Shown piece by piece: positions 25,081 through 33,503 of a DNA stretch of 64,000 nt. The translations under genes and the position numbers were made by a program. Position 1 is the first letter of the stretch; each line of letters opens with the position of its first letter. This DNA comes from Armatimonadota bacterium (GTDB lineage: Bacteria; Armatimonadota; Fimbriimonadia; Fimbriimonadales; Fimbriimonadaceae), in NCBI GenBank assembly GCA_018268395.1, contig JAFDWQ010000008.1:140960-204959 (forward strand), given 5' to 3'. A model generated the notes under the pieces. It saw only the letters and a program-made list of their open reading frames with translations. It was not told the DNA's origin and ran no database searches.

Positions 25081-26193
25081 CTATCCCGGGGCCCGGTCCC
25101 CGGACAAGGACGTATGAAGGACCCGCTCGACGCACACGCAGTCCTTCCACGCACCGTCCAGGCGTCCGTGCGAGCGGTGCGTCCCGACCGTCCGGAAACC
25201 CAGGCGCCGCAGGACCGCCAGGCTTGCCCGGTTTTCAGGAAAGACGCGCGACATCAACTTGTGAAGTCCATGGGCTACGGCCGCTTCGACGAGTCCCTCC
25301 ATCGCGACCGTTCCGAGCCCCCGCCCCCTCAGGTGCCTCCGGACATAGACGGAAAACTCTGCGATACCGCCGTAACAGCACCGGTCCGAGTAAGGGAAGG
25401 CAGCGGCGAACGCAACCACGGTCCCGTTGAGCTCCACCACCACTTTCGGCAGGTCGCAATCGAACCAGTCCCGGATGTCTTCGGCGGTCCGCGACCTTGT
25501 TTCGAAGGTCGCCACCCGGTCTTCGATGCCCTCGTTGTAGGCGGCCGCCATGGCTTCCGCATCGGACGGCAGGGCCGCGCGGACTTTGAGCCCCGAGGCC
25601 CCCGGTGCGACCGACCCGGAATTGGGCCGCTCGCTCGACAAGAGGGCGTAGACCAGACTGTCCTTCCGCTCGCCGTCCGGTAGTCGGACGTCCGACCGGA
25701 GGGTGCCTTCGTACACCATCCCGCACTTCTCGGCGACGCGGGCACTGGCGCGGTTCTCCGGGTCGCACCGCCAGACGAGACGCTCGAACCCCCACTCGTC
25801 GAAACCCCACTGGATCAGCGCCTTCAAGAGCCGCGTCCCCGTCCCTTGGCCGGACCTGTCCGCACGGATCCACATCCCGATCTCGGCGTTCCGCGATTCC
25901 AGGCTCCCGACCCGGATGTGGTACCCGGTACTGCCGACGAACGACTCGCCCTCTAGAACGGCCAACGTGAAGTCTTCACGGTCGTCGAACTTGCGCACAA
26001 GTTGCTCGACGGTCTTTTCATAGTCTTGCGCCGTGGAGTCCGGTCTGGCCCACGGCATCCAAGGACGCAGGTGCTCGTAAGACGATCGGACGGCTTCGGC
26101 AAGGTGCACCCCGTCTCCGGGGCGATAGGCTCGGACCGTGAGCCCGTCGGCGAAGAGCCGGCGCGGGGGCCATGTCGCAGCGTCGAGGTCCAT
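25081..26193 (-). CDS. Two-domain GNAT acetyltransferase (RimJ/RimL-type + phosphinothricin-acetyltransferase-type)
   Basis: A 370-residue protein made of two complete GNAT domains. The N-terminal one (about 15-180) is RimJ/RimL-like: EIGMWIRADRSGQGTGTRLL (acetyl-CoA loop) and FERLVWRCDPENRASARVAE. The second (about 200-365) resembles Pat/ArsN1 N-acetyltransferases: RAALPSDAEAMAAAYNEGIE, RVATFETRSRTAEDI, SVYVRRHLRGRGLGTVAM, LMSRVFPENRASLAVLRRLG and FRTVGTHRSHGRLDGAW. The domains are usually separate proteins. The substrate may be an amino-acid-like toxin for the second half, but this is inferred from family only. Confidence 0.8.
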   Translation of the reverse strand: MDLDAATWPPRRLFADGLTVRAYRPGDGVHLAEAVRSSYEHLRPWMPWARPDSTAQDYEKTVEQLVRKFDDREDFTLAVLEGESFVGSTGYHIRVGSLESRNAEIGMWIRADRSGQGTGTRLLKALIQWGFDEWGFERLVWRCDPENRASARVAEKCGMVYEGTLRSDVRLPDGERKDSLVYALLSSERPNSGSVAPGASGLKVRAALPSDAEAMAAAYNEGIEDRVATFETRSRTAEDIRDWFDCDLPKVVVELNGTVVAFAAAFPYSDRCCYGGIAEFSVYVRRHLRGRGLGTVAMEGLVEAAVAHGLHKLMSRVFPENRASLAVLRRLGFRTVGTHRSHGRLDGAWKDCVCVERVLHTSLSGDRAPG

Positions 26194-26247
26194 TCCCCAA
26201 TCTACCTGTGAGCCCGTGAGCTACGGCGCCGTCGAACGGAGAGAAGC

Positions 26248-26321
26248 TGGCTGGCGGACTAGGATTCGAACCTAGACTGACGGCACCAAAAACCGCTGTC
26301 CTACCATTAGACGATCCGCCA
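26248..26321 (-). tRNA. tRNA-Gln (anticodon UUG)
   Basis: Minus-strand cloverleaf: acceptor TGGCGGA/TCCGCCA, D arm GTCTAATGGTAGGAC, anticodon stem GCGGT/GCCGT around loop TTTTGGT (anticodon TTG), T arm CTAGGTTCGAATCCTAG, discriminator G and encoded CCA. The non-Watson-Crick G-U pairs at both ends of the anticodon stem are unremarkable. Confidence 0.93.
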
Positions 26322-26399
26322 ACAGGGAGCGATGGTACCCCGCCGCGTCGGTTCGGGAAGCGAGGTCCGAACCGCGTCTGGGACGTGTATCCTCGCACC

Positions 26400-27239
26400 A
26401 TGCAGCCACGCCCGTTCGAAGAGACCATCCATACCGACTTCGCGTCGCGGCTCGACTATGCCGGGTACCTGAAGCTCGAGGAGATCTTGGCCGCGCAAAG
26501 CCCGTTGAGCGACCCTGTCCACCACGACGAGACGCTCTTCATCATCCAGCACCAGACCTCCGAGCTCTGGATGAAGCTCGTCATCCACGAACTCAAAGCG
26601 GCGATGGCCTTCATCCGGGCCGACCAACTCGAACCCAGCTTCAAGATCCTTGCCAGGGTCAAGCACGTCCAGCGGATCCTCTTCGAACAGTGGGCCGTCC
26701 TCGAAACCTTGACTCCGACCGAGTACGCACAGTTCCGAGGCGTGCTTGGGAATTCGAGCGGGTTCCAGTCGCATCAGTTCCGGACGATCGAGTTCCTTCT
26801 GGGCAACAAGGACGCCGACTCCGTCCGTGTCTTCCGGCACCGTCCGACGGTCGAAGCCTCTTTGAACCAAGCGCTCCACGCACCGAGCATTTACGACGAG
26901 TTCCTCCTCTACCTGGTCCGCCATGGGCTCGCAAAGAGGGAGGACGTCGAGCGGGACTGGTCCATGCCCTATGCGGCCAAGCCAGGGATCGTCCGGTCGA
27001 TCAAGGCCATTTATGACGATCCGTCGGCGAACTGGGACGCCTATGAGATGTGCGAGAAGCTCGTGGACGTCGAGGAACAGTTCACCCTTTGGCGCGTCCG
27101 GCACATGTTGACCGTCGAGCGGATCATCGGGCACAAAATGGGGACTGGCGGAAGTACTGGTGTAAGTTTCTTACGTAAAGCTATCCATATCCGCCTATTC
27201 CCGGAACTCTGGGACGTGCGGACGGAGATCGGTGCATGA
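26400..27239 (+). CDS. kynA: Tryptophan 2,3-dioxygenase
   Basis: A 279-residue heme enzyme that opens the indole ring of L-tryptophan to N-formylkynurenine. Family blocks are present: [60 protein letters not shown] (the RHxxxVERIIG segment holds the axial heme His) and [14 protein letters not shown]. The ATG at 26400 is preferred over GTG 26385, which would add only five residues. It overlaps kynureninase by four bases (ATGA). The last 80 bp contain several AT-ending codons (GTA AGT TTC TTA CGT AAA) atypical for this region. Confidence 0.93.
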   Translation: MQPRPFEETIHTDFASRLDYAGYLKLEEILAAQSPLSDPVHHDETLFIIQHQTSELWMKLVIHELKAAMAFIRADQLEPSFKILARVKHVQRILFEQWAVLETLTPTEYAQFRGVLGNSSGFQSHQFRTIEFLLGNKDADSVRVFRHRPTVEASLNQALHAPSIYDEFLLYLVRHGLAKREDVERDWSMPYAAKPGIVRSIKAIYDDPSANWDAYEMCEKLVDVEEQFTLWRVRHMLTVERIIGHKMGTGGSTGVSFLRKAIHIRLFPELWDVRTEIGA

Positions 27240-28495
27240 ATTTGCCGGCGACGGGCGCCCTGACCGAGGGAGTGGTCCGAGAGTGTCTTGCACCCCTGTT
27301 CTCGTACACGGTGCAGGGGATGTCGGTCTGTGACGACCCTGACCCTTCGGTCGCAAACGGGGACGGCTTCAGCGGTGCTTATCTTGCGAACCATTCACTG
27401 GGCCGACCCCCCGACGCGACGCTGGACAACGTCGTTCGTGCGATGCGACTGTGGTACGGGAGGCTCGACGAGTGTTGGGAAGACGACCGCTGGATGTCTG
27501 AAGTCCAAACGTTCCGATCCCAGATCGCCCTCCTTCTTGGCCTGGACGTTCCGGACTGCGTCGTCCCGAAAACGTCGGCCGGACAAGGCCTGCGAGCTGT
27601 CCTCAACGCCTTTCCGCTCGACCGTCCTTTGCGGGTCGTCGCTACTACGGGCGAATTCGACAGTATAGATTTTATTTTAAAAACTTATACACAACGTGGA
27701 AGAGCAGTTGTCAAGTGGGTGCCTCCGGGCGGACGTCAAGGCGGCGTACCCGTCTTCGGGCCCGCCGACGTCTGTGCCGCGGTGACGCCGGACACCGACC
27801 TCGTCATCGTCTCGAGCGTCTTCTTTGGGACGGGCCAGATCCTACAAGGGGTGGAGGACATCGTGGCTTGCGCCAAGCGGCACGGCGCGCGCGTCCTCGT
27901 CGACGCCTATCATGCGGTAGGAGTCGTTCCGTTCGACATGACGGAACCCGAGGTCGATTTCGTCATCGGCGGGAGTTACAAATATCTCCGGGGCGGCCCG
28001 GGGGCGTGTTATCTTGCCATCGCGCCCCAGGTGCTGGACGACGATCGCCTGCAGACGCTCGATACAGGATGGTTCGCCAAAAAGGACGTGTTCGCATACC
28101 GCAGGCCGGACCCGCCCGAGTACGCCACTGGAGGGGACGCGTGGATGGAAAGCACGCCGCCGGTCCTGACCGCCTTTCAAGCCAATCCCGGGATCCGCAC
28201 GACCCTGTCCGTCGGTGTCGGACGGGCCCGGGCGTACAACTTGGACCAACAGGACGCGCTCAGAGACCGATTCAGGTCACATGGCGTCGACTGCTTCCAG
28301 CCCCCGGACCCCGAGGCATATGGCGCCTTTACCCTCGTCCCTCACCCGGACGCGTCGGGTCTTGCCGCCCGACTCAAGGAGAGAGCGGTCACGGTCGATG
28401 CCCGCGGCGGGTTCGTACGGTTCGGACCCGACTTCTTGACGACGACCGACGAACTCGAGGCCGCGGCCCAAGCGACGGCCGCTTGTTGGGGATGA
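27236..28495 (+). CDS. kynU: Kynureninase
   Basis: A 419-residue PLP enzyme of aminotransferase fold type I, which splits kynurenine or 3-hydroxykynurenine into anthranilate (or 3-hydroxyanthranilate) and alanine. Visible features: [18 protein letters not shown] near the N-terminus, [16 protein letters not shown] (cofactor Asp), PLP Lys K249 in [17 protein letters not shown], and [10 protein letters not shown]. Translationally coupled to kynA, so tryptophan catabolism is their joint role. The intermediate kynurenine formamidase is not in the window. Codons 140-160 (27655-27715) switch to AT-rich usage. Confidence 0.88.
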   Translation: MNLPATGALTEGVVRECLAPLFSYTVQGMSVCDDPDPSVANGDGFSGAYLANHSLGRPPDATLDNVVRAMRLWYGRLDECWEDDRWMSEVQTFRSQIALLLGLDVPDCVVPKTSAGQGLRAVLNAFPLDRPLRVVATTGEFDSIDFILKTYTQRGRAVVKWVPPGGRQGGVPVFGPADVCAAVTPDTDLVIVSSVFFGTGQILQGVEDIVACAKRHGARVLVDAYHAVGVVPFDMTEPEVDFVIGGSYKYLRGGPGACYLAIAPQVLDDDRLQTLDTGWFAKKDVFAYRRPDPPEYATGGDAWMESTPPVLTAFQANPGIRTTLSVGVGRARAYNLDQQDALRDRFRSHGVDCFQPPDPEAYGAFTLVPHPDASGLAARLKERAVTVDARGGFVRFGPDFLTTTDELEAAAQATAACWG

Positions 28496-28501
28496 CGCCG
28501 A

Positions 28502-28533
28502 GCGGCGGCCCTCGTCACGATCAGGGCCGCCGC
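28502..28533. terminator. Bidirectional transcription terminator candidate
   Basis: Perfect 11-bp arms GCGGCGGCCCT (28502-28512) and AGGGCCGCCGC (28523-28533) around a 10-base loop, placed between the convergent kynU and PEP-CTERM genes. No strong U-tract follows on either strand, so termination efficiency is uncertain. Confidence 0.6.
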
Positions 28534-28558
28534 GTTCGCGTCACGTCCAGACTCGGAC

Positions 28559-29251
28559 TTAGCGTTTCCTTCGCCGTGCGAGGACAAGGGCTCCGACCGC
28601 CATGCCGATGAGAGTGGTCGGTTCCGGAACCGGATTGACGCGCCACCGGCCGTTCGGGAGGTCCAACGAAAACTCGAGAGCGGTCACTCCGTCCGACGCG
28701 AACGTCGCGTTGCCCGCCGCGTTGCCGAAGTCGGTACCGATCGAGTAACCCCAGTCGCCTTGCCTCCGGAACTTGAATTCGTACGCTCCGGCCGCGAAGA
28801 CGCCCGTGTACCGGTGAAGGCCGTTACCCATGTCGGTAAGGGACGCGAAGGGGTCGGTCCAGCCGTTCACCGAGCCCATCATCTCCCAACCGAACAGACC
28901 CGAATCGGACCAACCGACCCGCTTGTCGCCGTTCGGCATCCAACCGTCGGCGTACGACGTCGACGGATTGAAGAAGAACGTGATCTCGCCGTTCGCATTG
29001 GCGACCGTCCGGGCATTGGAGGGCGGCCCGTTGAACGACCAGTCCGGTGTCGTGCATTTGAACTCGTAGCCTTGACCGGCGGTCAGTCCCGTCGCGGTCG
29101 CCGTGTAGACTCCGCTGCCCGCGAACGTCTCGCTCATCGTCAGGTCGCCAAGGTTGCCCCAGTCGTTGAACTCGCCGCGGACGACGTATTGGGCCATCGA
29201 GGCCGTCGACACCAGGGCGGTGACTGCAAAGAAAGCGGTCCGGATCATCAT
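28559..29251 (-). CDS. PEP-CTERM surface protein with two carbohydrate-binding-like repeats
   Basis: A 230-residue secreted protein. Start at the ATG at 29251, with GGAG six bases upstream; a GTG two codons earlier would sit on that ribosome site. A signal peptide ends near STASMAQ. Two similar beta-sandwich units follow: YVVRGEFNDWGNLGDLTMSE ... YEFKCTTPDW, and WEMMGSVNGWTDPFASLTDM ... YEFKFRRQGDW. They resemble starch/glycogen-binding (CBM48/X25-like) modules. The C-terminus is the PEP-CTERM sorting signal: VPEP, a hydrophobic helix, then RRRKR. An exosortase (not in the window) would anchor or release it. The adjacent divergent GH31 glucosidase fits an alpha-glucan theme. Confidence 0.82.
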   Translation of the reverse strand: MMIRTAFFAVTALVSTASMAQYVVRGEFNDWGNLGDLTMSETFAGSGVYTATATGLTAGQGYEFKCTTPDWSFNGPPSNARTVANANGEITFFFNPSTSYADGWMPNGDKRVGWSDSGLFGWEMMGSVNGWTDPFASLTDMGNGLHRYTGVFAAGAYEFKFRRQGDWGYSIGTDFGNAAGNATFASDGVTALEFSLDLPNGRWRVNPVPEPTTLIGMAVGALVLARRRKR

Positions 29252-29421
29252 TTCCACTCCGTCACTAACGGCTCCATTCTATTAGATGCGAGGGACGATT
29301 ACGTTAGGGATACGTATTCTTCAAACCCCAAAACCAGCCCGTTTCGGCAAAATCCGGCAGAATTGCCAGCGGTCGACCGTTCCTGGCCAGAATCGGCTTC
29401 ATGGGCCAGAATGGAACCTGA

Positions 29422-31752
29422 ATGTTCTTCACGAAGTACCCGCATCCGGCCAACTTCTCGTTCGTGAGGGACTACGACGAAGCCTCGGGGCGGGCTCTTG
29501 CCGGAAGTCGAGAATTCGAACTCAGAGTCCGGAGCTATGAGAACGGCCACTTTCGGATGTTTGCCGACGATCCGCACGTCTGGCGTACCGGATTGACCCT
29601 GTCCGGACTCGAAGCGCCGTCGCCGGCCGCCGCCGGCCGCGTCGAAATCGGTAAGCCGTTCGACCTGACCTTGCTCGACGACGATGGCCGACCCGTCGTC
29701 GCGACCGTGCCAGGGCAGGGGTTCGGCGTCAGCGGGCAGGCCTCGCTGTTCCAGTTCGAAGTGCCGCCCGACAGCCTCTACTTCGGAATGGGTGAAAAGT
29801 GGTTCGGCAGGCTCGAGCTCTCTGGAGTCCGGACGAAGTTCTGGAACACGGACGTTTGGAGCGACTTCCACTGGGGACAATGGAGCGAACACGCCGCCGA
29901 CCCCCCGTATTTCTCGACGCCGTATCTGGCCGTCCGGACTTCGGCGGGGTGGACCGGGTTCCTGTTGGACGACCCCGGCGTCACGTTCATGGAAACCCCG
30001 GGAAAGGACGCCACCCGGGTGTTCGTCGAGTGGCAGCGCACGTCCAACAAACTGATCTTGGGGTCCGAAAACGGTCGGCCGGACTTGTGGATCCTCCATG
30101 ACAAGACGCTTGCAGGTTTGACGCGCAAGCTTCAGGCGTTGGTCGGAAAGACTCCTCTGCCGCCCCTATGGTCTCTGGGTTACCACCAGTCCCGTTGGGG
30201 ATACGGAGGGCACGACGATCTCATGATGTTGGACCAGAGGTTCGAGAAGGAGGAGATCCCTTGCTCGGGGCTTTGGCTCGACCTCGACTACATGGACGGG
30301 TTCCGCATCTTCGAGACGAGCAAGAAGCAGTTTCCAAAGGGCGCCCAAGCGACGGCCGATTCGCTGGCCAAGAACGGGCGCCGGATCGTCCCGATCATCG
30401 ACCCTGGCGTGAAGAAGGAACCTGGCAACAGGGTTTACGACGAGGGTCGCGAACACGACGTGTTCTGCAAGAACGTCGAAGGCGGCGAGTTCGTCGGGCT
30501 CGTCTGGCCGGGCGAGACCGTGTACCCGGATTTCAACCTTTCCTCGGTCCGGTCGTGGTGGAGCGGCCACGTCGCGGAGTTCCGGCGGTCGGGCTTTGGG
30601 GCGGCTTGGATCGACATGAACGACCCGTCGACGGGGCCCGTCGATCCCAACGGTCTGTTGTTCCACGGCGGTGTGGTCCCGCACGGCGTCTTGAGGAACC
30701 AATATGCGCTCGGGATGCAGATGGCGACCCGCGACGGCTTCCTCCAGGCGTTTCCGGACGAGAGACCGTTCCTTCTGTCACGGTCGGGGTCGACCGGTTC
30801 GAGCCGCTACTCGGCGATTTGGACCGGAGACAACGTTTCGAACGAACACTATCTCCGGCAGTGCGTCCCGACCGTCCTCGGAATGTCGCTCAGCGGCCTT
30901 CCCTTCTGCGGCCCTGACGTCGGGGGGTTCGGAGGCGATGCGGGCCCGGAACTCATGTCCCGTTGGATCCAGGCGTGCTTCTTGTTCCCGTTCTTCCGGA
31001 ACCACTCCACGAACGACAGCCGGTACGAAGAACCTTGGCGGTATCCGGCGAAGACAAAGGCCGTGATCGCACGGTTCATCCGCCTCCGCTACACCTTCCT
31101 TCCCTACTTGTACCAATTGTTCGCGGACCACGAAGAGACAGGCGAACCGATCGTCCGACCGTTGATCTACGCCTACGACGAACCGGATCTCGCGTCGGCC
31201 GATGGCCAGTTCCTCATCGGTCCTGAACTGTTGCAGGCGCCCGTCTTATCGCTAGGGGCCAAATCGGTCGATGCCGTCCTTCCGGGCGAGACGCCGTGGT
31301 TCGACCTCGCTACAGGAGACTGGTTCCAGCCTGGCCGCCACAAGCTCAAAACCAAGAAGAGCGAGAGCCCCTTGTTCGCCCGGCAGGGTGCCCTCGTCCC
31401 CGTCCAGGAACGAGTCTCTCTCGATGGGTCCGTCGATTTGAGCTCGCCGACGTTCCTCGTGGCCCTGCATCCCGACGTGGACGGCACGTTCCGGACGGTC
31501 TACGTGGCCGACGATGGGGTCAGTTTCAGCTATCAGAAGGGCGAACGGTCCGCCATCGAGGTCGGGGTGACGTCCAAGAAGGGAAAGGTCCGCGTGGACT
31601 GGCGACAGGTGCAGGACGGGTTCGGGCCGATACGGCCGAAGTTCTGGTTCTTGGGCGGGCGTCCGGACGTCACGGTGAACGGCGCGAAGGTGCAGGGTCG
31701 GACACTGGAATTCGCCTTTACGGGCCGTCCGATCGACGTGTGGGAGGTCTAG
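29422..31752 (+). CDS. Glycoside hydrolase family 31 (alpha-glucosidase-type)
   Basis: A 776-residue GH31 enzyme: N-terminal beta-sandwich (about 1-230), catalytic barrel with LWSLGYHQSRWGYGGHDDLM, GLWLDLDYMDGFRIFE, nucleophile D398 in AAWIDMNDPS, acid/base D470 in SAIWTGDNVS, and CGPDVGGFGGDAGPELMSRW, then C-terminal beta domains. No signal peptide is seen, so it is likely cytoplasmic and would hydrolyse terminal alpha-glucosidic (or alpha-xylosidic) links. It is divergent from the PEP-CTERM gene. Its stop overlaps the stop of a small convergent gene by two bases. Confidence 0.92.
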   Translation: MFFTKYPHPANFSFVRDYDEASGRALAGSREFELRVRSYENGHFRMFADDPHVWRTGLTLSGLEAPSPAAAGRVEIGKPFDLTLLDDDGRPVVATVPGQGFGVSGQASLFQFEVPPDSLYFGMGEKWFGRLELSGVRTKFWNTDVWSDFHWGQWSEHAADPPYFSTPYLAVRTSAGWTGFLLDDPGVTFMETPGKDATRVFVEWQRTSNKLILGSENGRPDLWILHDKTLAGLTRKLQALVGKTPLPPLWSLGYHQSRWGYGGHDDLMMLDQRFEKEEIPCSGLWLDLDYMDGFRIFETSKKQFPKGAQATADSLAKNGRRIVPIIDPGVKKEPGNRVYDEGREHDVFCKNVEGGEFVGLVWPGETVYPDFNLSSVRSWWSGHVAEFRRSGFGAAWIDMNDPSTGPVDPNGLLFHGGVVPHGVLRNQYALGMQMATRDGFLQAFPDERPFLLSRSGSTGSSRYSAIWTGDNVSNEHYLRQCVPTVLGMSLSGLPFCGPDVGGFGGDAGPELMSRWIQACFLFPFFRNHSTNDSRYEEPWRYPAKTKAVIARFIRLRYTFLPYLYQLFADHEETGEPIVRPLIYAYDEPDLASADGQFLIGPELLQAPVLSLGAKSVDAVLPGETPWFDLATGDWFQPGRHKLKTKKSESPLFARQGALVPVQERVSLDGSVDLSSPTFLVALHPDVDGTFRTVYVADDGVSFSYQKGERSAIEVGVTSKKGKVRVDWRQVQDGFGPIRPKFWFLGGRPDVTVNGAKVQGRTLEFAFTGRPIDVWEV

Positions 31753-31907
31753 CGGACCTTGCGCGAAACGGCCAGCCCGACGGCCATGAGGACCGGCAAG
31801 GCGGCTTTGACGGCCGCGTTGTCAACGCTCGGTGCGTGGAGCCCAGCGGCTTGGGCCGTGGCGACGAGACCGATGAGAAGGAAGACTGCGACCGTCCATG
31901 TCCGCAT
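31749..31907 (-). CDS. Putative small membrane protein (52 residues)
   Basis: A short frame on the minus strand, from ATG 31907 to TAG 31749, encodes MRTWTVAVFLLIGLVATAQA, a signal-like segment, then a short polar loop (HAPSVDNAAVK), a second hydrophobic helix (AALPVLMAVGLAVS) and a basic end RKVR. The layout resembles a miniature secreted and anchored protein. AAGGG stands one base before the ATG, which is a poor ribosome-site spacing. The evidence is topology and reading-frame quality only, so it may be spurious. Confidence 0.4.
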   Translation of the reverse strand: MRTWTVAVFLLIGLVATAQAAGLHAPSVDNAAVKAALPVLMAVGLAVSRKVR

Positions 31908-32011
31908 GCCCTTGGGCCCTGCAATCCGCGTGCCACGGGCAGGTCGGGAACTTTCTTCGGCCCATGACCCTCAAATCCCCTAGGTAGAAAGCCAACACTA
32001 GTACTAGAGCC

Positions 32012-32320
32012 ATGTCTCAGACCCTAGCTTGTCCGTTCGTCGAGATCGAGGAAACGATCCCCGAGACGCTGTTCGTCTTGAAACATCCTCCTTCGAACAA
32101 GTTCGGCTGCTATTGCCACCAGGGTGTGCACGGTCTCGCATGTTTCAGCACGGAGGGATCGGCCTTCCGGTTCGCCGAGTGGATCGACCTCAGCGGTATG
32201 GCGTGCATCGAAGTCAGCTTCGACGAGGCCCGGGAGATCGCCAAAGCCCGTCCGATGCCGATCGTCAGCGTGATGCTCTTGGACGACCTCGCCGAACCCA
32301 AGATCCACTTCGTCCGCTAG
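32012..32320 (+). CDS. Hypothetical protein
   Basis: A 102-residue soluble protein starting at ATG 32012. It contains CYCHQGVHGLACFSTEGSAF and FAEWIDLSGMACIEVSFDEA, then ends VSVMLLDDLAEPKIHFVR. The alternation of short strands and helices suggests a small alpha/beta domain of the kind seen in SseB- or DUF3110-like proteins, but I do not recognise the family. Four Cys residues are present, without a clear zinc motif. It is monocistronic, with about 100 bp to the next gene. Confidence 0.6.
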   Translation: MSQTLACPFVEIEETIPETLFVLKHPPSNKFGCYCHQGVHGLACFSTEGSAFRFAEWIDLSGMACIEVSFDEAREIAKARPMPIVSVMLLDDLAEPKIHFVR

Positions 32321-32418
32321 TCGCCCGCGACTCTGCCGGTCTCGGCCACAACCCCTAATTCTCGGGGTGAAGACGGCGACAAGTCTGCCGTTATCCATTG
32401 TGGGACGATACGTCCCGA

Positions 32419-33018
32419 ATGCTTATCGTGCCCTTGTCAGGACCCTATTTCGACCCGGCCGTCCGGTCGGCGTCCGTTCTCCGGCTGCAACCTGCCGTCG
32501 GCCAGCGGCCGCTCGGGCGGAACGTGCACCGGCCTGCCGCAGACGTCGGAACGACGGCTGCGGCCGACCTCTCGCCACCTGCGGCGCCGTCTCAGCGGTC
32601 GCGCGCCGCCTCCGCCGTTTTAGGCTACTTGGCCGACCTCGTGGACAACGTCCAGTCCGGCATGGAGCAGAACCGTCGTGCGACGGATCCTGCACGTGCG
32701 AACCGCAGGTTGCTCGACACCGCTTCGGAACTGGCCGATTCGATGGTCACCGAAGCCCGCGTCGAAGGACAACCGTTGTTCGGCCGCCCAGGTCAAGGCC
32801 CTCAGGCCGCCTATGAGAAGCAGTCCCGCACCGCGGTCGAAGCCCAAACCGTCGATCAGGCACGAGGACTGCTGACCGAGGCGTCGCGCTTGTTCCGGTC
32901 GTTGCAGCCCAGTACGGCCGAAGAAGAAAAGAGGGCGAACTACGTCCTCGGTAAGTTCAGGGACCGTGTCCGGGACGCTTCGACGTCCGGAACCGGCCCT
33001 GTCGACTCAACCCTTTAG
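32419..33018 (+). CDS. Hypothetical protein, helical C-terminal region
   Basis: A 199-residue protein from ATG 32419; an in-frame TTG at 32398 would add seven residues. The N-terminal 60 residues are Pro/Ala/Arg-rich and probably disordered. From about residue 65 it is helical: YLADLVDNVQSGMEQNRRA, NRRLLDTASELADSMVTEA, EGQPLFGRPGQ. This faintly recalls the N-terminal coiled coil of flagellin-type proteins (helix pair, then ...LF-G). No flagellar genes are nearby, so I do not assign that function. The stop overlaps the convergent coaD by 12 bp. Confidence 0.5.
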   Translation: MLIVPLSGPYFDPAVRSASVLRLQPAVGQRPLGRNVHRPAADVGTTAAADLSPPAAPSQRSRAASAVLGYLADLVDNVQSGMEQNRRATDPARANRRLLDTASELADSMVTEARVEGQPLFGRPGQGPQAAYEKQSRTAVEAQTVDQARGLLTEASRLFRSLQPSTAEEEKRANYVLGKFRDRVRDASTSGTGPVDSTL

Positions 33019-33492
33019 TCCGGTCTTCGCGGCCATGTGCCGCGCGACCGGGCCGGGGACGAACGGGGTCGCGTCGCCCCCGAGACGTGCGACCTCCCTC
33101 ACGACCGAGCTCGACAAGAACGAGTATTCGTCTCGCGTGATCAGGAACAGGGTCTCGACGTGCGGTGCAAGTTTCCTGTTCGCCATCGCGACTCGGAACT
33201 CGTATTCAAAATCGCTGACAGCCCTGAGGCCTCGGACGATGACGTTGCACTCTTGCGAATCGGCGTAATCCACGAGCAGGCCGGAAAAGACGGCCACGCG
33301 GACGTTCTTCAGCGATCCTGCGCACTCTTCGAGCAGGGCGGCGCGGTCGTCGACGGACAAGAACGGGCTCTTGTCGGAATTGACGCCGATCGCGACGATC
33401 ATTTCGTCGAACAGGCCTGAAGCCCGTTCGATGATGTCGAGGTGTCCGAGTGTCGGCGGGTCGAACGAGCCAGGGTAGATCGCGCGTCGCAT
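33007..33492 (-). CDS. coaD: Phosphopantetheine adenylyltransferase
   Basis: A 161-residue nucleotidyltransferase catalysing the fourth step of CoA synthesis (4'-phosphopantetheine + ATP to dephospho-CoA). It has AIYPGSFDPPTLGHLDII with the T/HxGH motif, NSDKSPFLSVDDRAALLEE, NVIVRGLRAVSDFEYEF (RGLRxxxDFxYE) and YSFLSSSVVREVARLGGD (the ISSTxxR region). Length and motif order are standard. The upstream CorC-like gene ends 11 bp before its start, so it is probably the last gene of that transcript. Confidence 0.95.
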   Translation of the reverse strand: MRRAIYPGSFDPPTLGHLDIIERASGLFDEMIVAIGVNSDKSPFLSVDDRAALLEECAGSLKNVRVAVFSGLLVDYADSQECNVIVRGLRAVSDFEYEFRVAMANRKLAPHVETLFLITRDEYSFLSSSVVREVARLGGDATPFVPGPVARHMAAKTGLKG

Positions 33493-33503
33493 CGGGCCGG
33501 AGT

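Noticed and set aside
32419..33018. Flagellin-like assignment for the hypothetical helical protein
   Set aside because: Only a vague helix pattern matches, and there are no flagellar genes nearby.
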